From Cryptomeria japonica (Eukaryota; Streptophyta; Pinopsida; Cupressales; Cupressaceae): 64,000 bases of DNA. Below, in pieces: positions 49,901 through 58,900 of this stretch. The notes beneath the pieces were generated by a model. The model had not been told where the DNA came from, made no database searches, and saw nothing but the letters and a program-made list of their open reading frames with translations. The stretch lies in NCBI RefSeq assembly GCF_030272615.1, contig NC_081408.1, forward strand, positions 342,823,793 through 342,887,792, given 5' to 3'. The translations under genes were made by a program, and so were the position numbers. The first letter of the stretch is position 1, and each line of letters opens with the position of its first letter.

Positions 49901-52900
49901 TGAAATTTTCCATTTTTAGACACCAAATCTTATCAAAATCCAGAAATTTTTACAGATTTGGAATTGTGAGAGATTTCTCTCTCTAATGGACCCAGGTCCT
50001 AAATTTTAGGGAGATCCCTAAAAAATAGGATATGTTGGAAAAGCATGGACATTTCCCTCTGGAGCAGGAAAAGTCAAGCTAAGACGATGAATCAAGTGAA
50101 TCTTGAAGGATATTCCAATTTCCCTCCAAAATTTGAAAGAATGAAAAGTTAATGAGTTGGCGAAGGAATATTCTCAGTATGACGCATGACTTAGTGCACT
50201 AAGTGAAATTTCCAAATTTGAACTCAACGAGGAAGATTCCATGTGTATGATGAGATAAACAGGAAAGTATGACACATAATAAATTCAATTGCCAAATTAA
50301 TGCCTCCCAACCTAGCAACACGATTTGAGAAGTTTTATATAAGCATGGAGATGCATTTCATTTCTCACGTGCAGGATTTAAGAAAGAAGAGTTGGAGAAG
50401 TGAAGAATGGTCATACTTAGTGGATTTTTTCATCATTTTCAAAGAGCTTTTCAGGATGGCGTAATCAAGCAAGGCGGCTACCATCACCAGGCAGGCATAG
50501 ATAAAGGCGGAGATGAAGGGCTTCCTTCCTATTTCCCAGATAAATTCCCGGTGGAAGGAAATCAGTGATACAAATTTGGGCACATTCAACCTGGTTGCCT
50601 TCAAGATTAGAATGTTCAGAATAGTAGGATATAATCCATCCCCAACAGCTGTCAAGTTTGTCAAGAGCGGAATTGTTGCGGCAGCTGGTTTTCCTCCGAC
50701 AATCTAGTGTCCAGACTTAATTCTCGAATGCGCAAAGCATTATAATCCGGAGCGGAAGTCAATTTCAACGTCAGATGGCAGGCTGCTGGTGACATTGACT
50801 CCGGAGTCAATTGCTGAAACTTTGGGAATTCCTTTACACCATTCCATGACATATAGGACCATTAGCGGAGCTCAAGCAGTGTATGATGTGGGTCCTGCCA
50901 GGTGTGCTGATTTAATCAACAAATAGTGTTTGCTGAAGCCTAGGGCACATATCTCCAAAATGCCGAAGATTCACTATCTTCAAATTTGAACAGGAATATG
51001 TAGACCTAATAAAGATGATGAGCAAGGTAGTGGGATGTTCACATACTGTGAATTTTGAAACATGGATCTACATCGGCGAGATCATGAATGCAAATGGGTT
51101 AGTCGATTGGGCTAGATTGATCAGCCATTACTTGCACGAACAACTGAGGAACTTGAAAGAAAGAAAGTCTCAGTCCTTCTTCATGAGCTCCTACGTAATT
51201 TATATGCTTGCAAGAAGAGGAGGATTTGATGGTCTGCTAGCAAGTGGAATCATGGGTTGCGGACCAGCACAACTGAAAGTGCATGAGTGTTATCCTCAAC
51301 TGCATCTTCACAATGTTAGTTCCTACAAGCTGGCGAATGACACCTTTACTATGTACTTGGCAAGACTTATGCAGAAACAATTGCACACATGCGTGTCGCC
51401 ACAAGCTAGGGCCCTGGTTCAGAAGTATGGAGCCACGTTCTTACAGTTTTCGAAATTCACCTATATCGAGATGCAAGGATTCTCATTCCAATCATACAAA
51501 TTGCCAAGGTATTCATTGAACAAATTGGTACTGCTTGAACTCATGAGACAATTAACAACCTATTATCAACTACAGAAGAAGAAGAAGAAGTAGTCTATTG
51601 ATTTCCCAGTTGTCCTAGGTGATTTCGTGGAAGTGTGCCTAGGTTTGGAAGTAGCTGAGAAAGCAGTAGAGGAGTTAGCATTCTATCGCCTGCCATTTTA
51701 TACGTCCAGCGCTCAGTATGATTCTTATCGCCAAATCAGAAAGGTCTTTGGTGTGAAATTCATACACAAATTTCACTTAGAAGATTATTGGGCAAGTGCC
51801 GAGGATGACCTTGAAGTTCGGAGGAAAATGTATTCCAGTTGCCCCTCAACACCATTAGGATAAGTGAAATTTACCAAGTGTCGGATCAAGTGAAAGAGGA
51901 TTCGGACTTAATGCAACCTAAATTTGAGAAAGTGTAGGATCAGCCCTTTCAACTGCCAGACTGGTCGGAGCCCGAAATTGATGATTTGAATATCCTGGCT
52001 AGACCCATGCTGAAATTCACTAAACATTGGGTTGATCGGCAGATAAGGAAGTTGGCGGAAGGAAATGTTCACTTGACCTACCAATTGATGGGAAGTCTAG
52101 ATTCTCATAGTGAAACAACTGAAGGATCTTCATAGGCCCAAGTGGAAGGAGAAGTCTGGCTTGATAAAGGAAAAAGTGCTCTGAAGAGGCGAAGGACGGC
52201 AAGGAAGAAAGATGTCAAGCAGGAAGTTCATCATGAATCCCAGCATGAAATCCATCAAGAGGTTCCTCAAAAAGTTAAACAGGAAGAACCTCTGCAAAAG
52301 AGAGCAAGGGTAACAAGGGTGCAGTCACTGGCAAGTTCTTCTAGTGTACAGAAGGTAGAGATGTTCATACAGAAAAATCCAGCGGATCCACCTCCAGGCA
52401 ATACTCCAACACTAGATATACTCAGCATTAGTACTTCACATAGACCCAATCAGCCAAGAGGTCAAAGACAAGAAAGTCCTCCACACCAGGAAGAAACTTG
52501 TCAGGATAGTTTCGTAGAAGCCATCCTTGGCGAAATGGAGGAAGAATCATAGGAGCAAGAGCACATGGAAATCCATAGTCACTCCATTCCCGCTCCTGAT
52601 TGGCTGATAGATAGATTGAGGAGGGAACCGGAAAAAGAAATTGATCCAGCTCGGGAATTAGAAGAGCTGTTGAAGAGGATGGATCGACCGATAGAAAAGA
52701 AGGCTCCCCGGAAATTTTCCAAGGTCGTGAGGGATGAATCTGGATCCCGGACCTTGCATATGGCTGAGCCTGCAGTAGATAAGGACATGAATGAAATAAG
52801 GCCGGAAGATTATGTCATTAGGCAAGTTGATCTAGGTCATGCTTCCACAGGACAAGTAATTGAAGACTTTGAAGGATCTTCCTTAGCCTCTAAGGAAAAG

Positions 52901-55900
52901 ATGCAGAAAACGAAGGCAAAATGTAAGAGGCTGAGGGAAGAAAATAGAGCCTTATGCGAGTGCATTAGAAGTCTTAAACGGCCGCTCAGGGAAGCAAGTC
53001 CCTCATTCATTCCTCCTCCTTCCCTCCCTAAGGAAGTTGTTGACGACACAAAGGTAATTAGAGCAATGGCACAAAATTCCAAGGAATGGGTGGAAGATGT
53101 CTACACTGCAACAAGAAAATTCATTGAGGACTTGGCTCGGCTTCATTCTAGGTTCGTGGCCCTTCTGAACAAATTGGAGGTAGCGGAAGGTTTGTGGGAA
53201 GATGTTCACATATATCAGTACTTAACCATTCTGTGCCTTAGGGCTTTGATGAAGATTCCGAAGCAAAGACTAATTGATGGGAAAGTAATTCAGGAGAACG
53301 AGGTTTATGACTTTCCCCGGTGGTTTTGCGTTGTTTGCTCAAGAAAGAACACCTTTGATAAATTCAGCATGGAGTCTTTAACTTTGAAAGACTCAATCAG
53401 AAGGGTGCAGGAAGAAGTCATCAATGCGTTTGAAGCACTCTTCACAAAGAAGCTCAATGAGAATGGAGTAACAGTGAACTCCTTGAAATCCTAGTTGCAC
53501 GAGTTCTTCTTTGTAGGTTCATTCACTAAGGAACATTTTGCAAATGTTTCTTCATTTTCCAGTACAATGAAGAGGACACAGGAAATCATGATGGAATGGG
53601 AAAGCTTCTTTTCCAAGAGCGAGGAGGAAATTACCTTGATGGAGTTTGATATTGAAAATGTGCCAAGTATCTCCATCAGAGAGCTGGAAGCCGTCATCAG
53701 TAAATTCATCATGTATGCAATTAATGAACGGGATAATGGTCGTCCATTCTTGGACGAGAATCTTTTGATTGAGTAGTGGCGGCGCATTTATTGCTGGAAT
53801 ATTTTTTGACTTGGTGGTGGCCCGATCAAAGCATGCTGAATGCATGAGGAATCTTTTTGCATGCAGCCGTCTTATTAATAGTTTTATGACAGATTCTCTA
53901 CGCATGTAGCCATCGCATGAAGAATGATGGGCATTTATTTCTTGCATGGGAATGTTTGTTGTATTTTGGGCAAGTTTGATGTAATGAGGTGCATTTAATG
54001 CACAAATGGACACCATTTTTGGGCTTCTTGAATTAATTGTATATGGGCATGATGGGTATTAATTGCTGATTCCCACCTTGTTGCATCTTGAGTGGAGAAT
54101 CTTTTTGGGTAAAACCCTAATTAGGGTTTGCATGTTTTCATGGCCCAAGGCCTATATAAAGGGGTGACCCCCCTCATTTGTAGGGATGAGAGATTTTTGT
54201 CTGAGATTGTTGCTAAGAGTTTTTGAAGAAAACACTTAATACATTGTTCTATTGTTGGTGTGTTCTTGTGTTGTTTTGAAGCTTGTATGGTCTCACTCTT
54301 TTCACATAGATTAGATTTGCTTTCATGTTGTTAGATGAATTGGATTTGATAGGATTGCTCGTTTTAAAATTTGTGCTCATACTTTTGGTGTGCAGCTGAT
54401 TGTTGCATATTGTGCAAAGTTAGCCCGAGCCTTCGTTATATGTGTATGCTTAACTTCAATTATTAGTGGAGATTGTTCGATTTGATGGTTTCTGTTGGTG
54501 ATTTGAAAATCTTTAACACACCTCTGAAGATTGCACCGCCTTCGTGTAGTTGTGCTCTGTTGGCGAAGTGAAGCGTGGTTGGATTTTGCATATGTGATCC
54601 CGTCTCCTTGTTTGTAGGACTAGATTAGTCCTAGCTTAGTTCTCTCAACCCTATCCTATTTACTTTTTTGCATATTCAAAACCCAAAAAAAAGATCTTTA
54701 TTGCAAATCTTTCGCGTAGAAATCCTTGAACCCGTAAGATCTTTCGTGAGCATATGTAAGGCCCCTTTGGGTTAACAGCAAACCCATCCACTAACTGAGT
54801 CACGTCCACGCGCAAAAGGAACTTTGAGATTAGCCGTTTGATCTTTCTTTGCAATCTTAGCATACGGTTTAATTTTAAACAAGAGAGAGTGAAGTGACCG
54901 TTGGTAACTTTATTCTGTGTTTGGCGTAGTCCTAAAAAACATGTCAACTCTACTCTCCTTTGTGAAGGGACATTGAGACCCCTTACATTCCAAGAGTAGA
55001 TGTGTATTTTCCACCTTGGAGGACCTTTCCCCTTGTCATCATTCTTTTCAATTTTTGCTGAGTGCTTTCCTCGATCCCAGCTTTTGCCTCTTGCTGTATT
55101 CTTTCTCTCTGTCATTCTCCCCTTCATCTTTTTCTCCTTTTGGCTACATGATACCAAATTTCTTCCAGTTCTTTCTAAGCCACATTTTAGGTTCTTTAAT
55201 TTTGTCAACATTTCTGTATGACATATCTTGTAAATTTGGTGGAATGGAAACAATTTATCTTGAGAACTCTTTTTCATCTTTAGAATTTATAACACATCTT
55301 ATTTACATTTGTAGACAGCTAAACTTGTCCTAAGATCATTAAATTATTATATTTTTTAATTAATATAATCTGATTTGAATAACTAAATAATTATATTATC
55401 TAATTAATTTAGTTTACCACTAATTAATTAAATAATATTTTATTATATTATTAATTTATTTCCTCTCCACCGTTTCCAAAATTTAAAGACCAATTAATTG
55501 CTTTTCTCTCCCATTTTTGATTGCAACTATTTTTTTTTTACTTTTATTTTTAGCTGATTTAATCTCATATCCCTTCATGTTGAACAAAATTAAATCAGCA
55601 CCATTCATCTTCTCTTTGATGCAGGGAAAATCCCGTCATTCATTCTACACTGCCAATCTTCCAGACAAATCCATAGCTTTCATCGTCTCTCAAAACAAAT
55701 ATAAAAGAAGCTGCAGGTTTCCAAAATTGAACCATCGTTTTTCGAGAGCTACATGTTGCAGGGATTTCAAAGCAAATAGTTGAGCAACTGCACTCCAAAT
55801 CAGCTAAGCACATCCACTCTACTATTGAATTCATAATATATTTTCTCTCCACCATTTCCAAAAAAAATGACCAATTAATTGTTTTTCCCTCCCATGTTTG

Positions 55901-58900
55901 ATTGCAACTAATTTTGTATGATTCTCTATTTTTGGTTGATTTAATCTCATTCCTTTATCTTAAACAAACTAAATGAGCACTCTTCATCTTGTCCTTGATC
56001 CAAAGAAAATCCCCTCATTCGTTCTACACCACCAATCCACAACAGTCATCCTCTCTCTCAAAAAATTATAAATGGAGCTGCAATTTCCCAAAAATTGAAC
56101 CATCATTTTCAATAGGTACATGCTGCAGGGATTTCAAAGCAAATAGCTGAGCAATTACACTCCAAATCATCTTAGCACATCCATTCTACAATGGAATTCA
56201 TTTTCAGTAACTTGTTTTGGATATATTTATTTGAATTTCATTATGCTCAATCATGAGGTTTGTATGAGTTTTAGAGTAGGAATTTGATATTTTGATTTTG
56301 CTTTTAATTCCGAAATTCATGCTTATGATATCAAATGATAAGATTGGGATATCCTCTTACTTGCAGAAAAGACTTTTCTAACTTTAGATTCCATAATAAA
56401 ATATCTTCTTGAGCTTTCACCTGTTATTTCCGCTGCTTTGGCTTTTCCTTTGTCTTCTGCCATCTTATATTCCTCCCATATTGGAGGATAGTTTTCCTTT
56501 GAGGAAAACTACACATGATTTATTTGTAGCAAAAATCTTATATTATTTCTGAAGCCTCTTTAACTCCACATTTTAGGCCTCTCTCCTTTCTTCTTTGAGA
56601 ACTTGGGATTTTTTCTAAGACATCAATTTGCTTCATTACCTACCATATCACATGAATAGTATCTGAATTTTATTTTCTCATAATCCAATTCTTGAAGAAA
56701 ACTGCCTACCTGGAAGAGGCATATTTTCTTTGGAAGTGGCAGATCCAAAATCTATTTATTTTTATTCTTGCATAGATTGCATACAAAGGATCATCAATTT
56801 TTCATCTATTTCGATAATGTATTATCTATTTTTTCCAGGATTTGCAGCTCCAGAATTCCAATGATATAGTGTTTTACCCATATGGACATCATTGGACATC
56901 AGATCTAACCAAAAGATAGATTAGAACTCAATTCTGAAAGGAGAATCTCACTCTCTTTTACTTTATAAACCCTCTGCTGCAGTGCTAACTCTTCCTCTAA
57001 AAAACTAATACTAAAAAGCCTATGGGTATGAACTTTAACTTCATATCCTTTCCCCATAGCTGGGTTGCCTACTCTTTTATTAATTCCTATGATAATCGAT
57101 TTTGTCTGCATTTTTCTATTATTCCACTTCTCAGGATCTGTCCTTTTCAGTTCCACTTCCTCTTCTTTCAAGAAAATTGTAGGAAAATCCAGTTGAATGC
57201 GCCTTTGAAAATGCTTGAATTTGATCTGCATTCTTCACTTCCTTTCTCCTGTAGAAAACTCAATTCTGAGGTTTTTGAAGTTTCTCTTCCCCTCATGCAC
57301 ACTTGTCTGTAATTTGGACCTTTCATTGAGAATCTGGCTGAATTCAATAAATGGAATTGTACAGGCCATTGCTGCCTCTGCACGAAATCCTGCCCATTTT
57401 CCTTTCTTTTTTCCCAAACCTAGGGTTCCAACCTCTGTATTTTTGCTAAATTTCACTTCTGTCAGACCTTTAAAGAGGTTTAAAGTATATTAATAATTCT
57501 AAACATGTGCATTTAAATATAGAATTGAACATAAGCCATTGTTAAGGATAGGCAAGACAAGGCTTCATATAAACTAAGCATTTTGTAATAAATATAAGAC
57601 ACCATATGTGCATACCTTGCATTTAACTTCAATCTAGATCTTTTTCTGTTTGGTATTCCCCTGATTCTGTAGTTTAACATCAATCAGGCTAATTTGAAGC
57701 TTGTCTGGTTTGTTATTGTATGGCATTTAGTAGAAGCCATTTACTACAAATTCGGCAAACCTACAATGCTAATTCATGGAAGTTCCTTTTCCTGTTTGAC
57801 AGGATATTGCAAAATGCATGACCCTGTTTGCATGTGTGCACTTTGGAGGAAGCATTTTGAATGGGCTGACCTGTCTTTTCGATAGCTATATAGACACATG
57901 CATTAGAGCTATACCCTGCCCTTCTGAAGATGAAAATAACATGGACTTCAGGGATAACTCTAATTTCATTTGGGCAGAAACAGAGGCCCAACAGCTTGCC
58001 CTTTTGGGAAATGCATCAGCTCTTGCTGATGAACTAATTCCACTTTCCGTTTCAAAAACATGGGAACAACAAACCGAAATCCAAGAAGACCCATCTAAGA
58101 CATCTCCAGGAACATCAGAGCAGTTTGGGTCACTCCCAAAAGAATTGAGGGATTGGAGACGGCAGCTTCAGCGTGCTGTAGACAGACTTCGGGATCATTT
58201 CTGTCGGCAGTATGTGCTTGGGCTTATTTATTCTAGAGAAGGCAGTGTGCAATTGACCGGAAGTACATACTTAAATGGAAGGAGTGAGGATCTATACTGG
58301 GACCCTGATGCAATGCCATCTTCATCTTTCCAGGTTGGAGATGTCTTCTGTTTATGTTTCCTCTTTCAAATAAAATTTATGGTTGTTAAAATTACATTTT
58401 TCAGTATAATAGTTACACTATGATTCTTCTTCTGACATCTGAGTTAGGCATCTACAGGCATTATTCACGAAATTAAACCAGCTAGTACAGCTTGCTGAAA
58501 TTGTGTTGGTTGGAAGAGACAAGGTGGTGAAGCAATTACTTACAAGGCTCACCGAAACAGTTTTGATATGGTTGTCAAATGATCAGGACTTCTGGGAAGT
58601 GATTGAAGATAGTTCAACATTATTAACTGCTTATGGTTTACAGCAAGTATGTTTTCAACACAGTTCCCAATTAGATGTTCAGTTATGCTTACTCATATAA
58701 CAACTCCAAAGGTTGATTTGAATGGATAAATCATGACTTCTTAAATTCCCTTTCACCAACTCCTTGAGATAGTTTTCAAATTTTATCTGATTTTTTTTTT
58801 TAAGTTATGTTTGATGACTCTAATGCACTGTAGATTTGTTGTTTCAAAACAGTTTATTTTGGATATGCACTTTATCATTCAAATTGCAAAATCTGGTGGT

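Larger units (their letters stand above)
48023..54949 (+). mobile_element. Element L3, long ORF-carrying member of the TGTTGTGACC family, inserted in LINE-1
   Basis: Starts TGTTGTGACC at 48023 and ends ...CATGTCAACT at 54949, with exact 5-bp copies CTACT (48018-48022 and 54950-54954). The last base is T, not the usual A. It is 6,927 bp, has no further insertions and is the cleanest example of the layout: terminal hairpin (48040-48070), hairpin array (48770-49760), leader with TATATAAG (50336-50343), large ORF (50513-53776), telobox palindrome (54112-54129), TATATAAA (54153-54160), CCTCATTTGTAGGG (54172-54185) and a U5-like end. Only one copy of each end exists. Confidence 0.88.
1989..57802 (+). 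other. Giant EXO84C intron (55,814 bp) filled with nested transposable elements
   Basis: The donor is CAG|GTACTG at 1989 and the acceptor TTTGACAG ends at 57802. Both flanking exons are in phase 0 and read through seamlessly. The interval holds at least eleven recognisable mobile elements or relics, listed separately. They nest up to four deep and account for most of the length. I see no host gene inside it. Confidence 0.92.

Noticed and set aside
55000-55333. Plus-strand ORFs rich in Phe, Leu and Ser
   Set aside because: Antisense of the Lys-rich LINE-1 sequence, which carries the recognisable SWNVRGLN motif.
1989-57802. EXO84C as a pseudogene broken by transposons
   Set aside because: All five exons are open, splice sites are canonical and the phases match across the giant intron.
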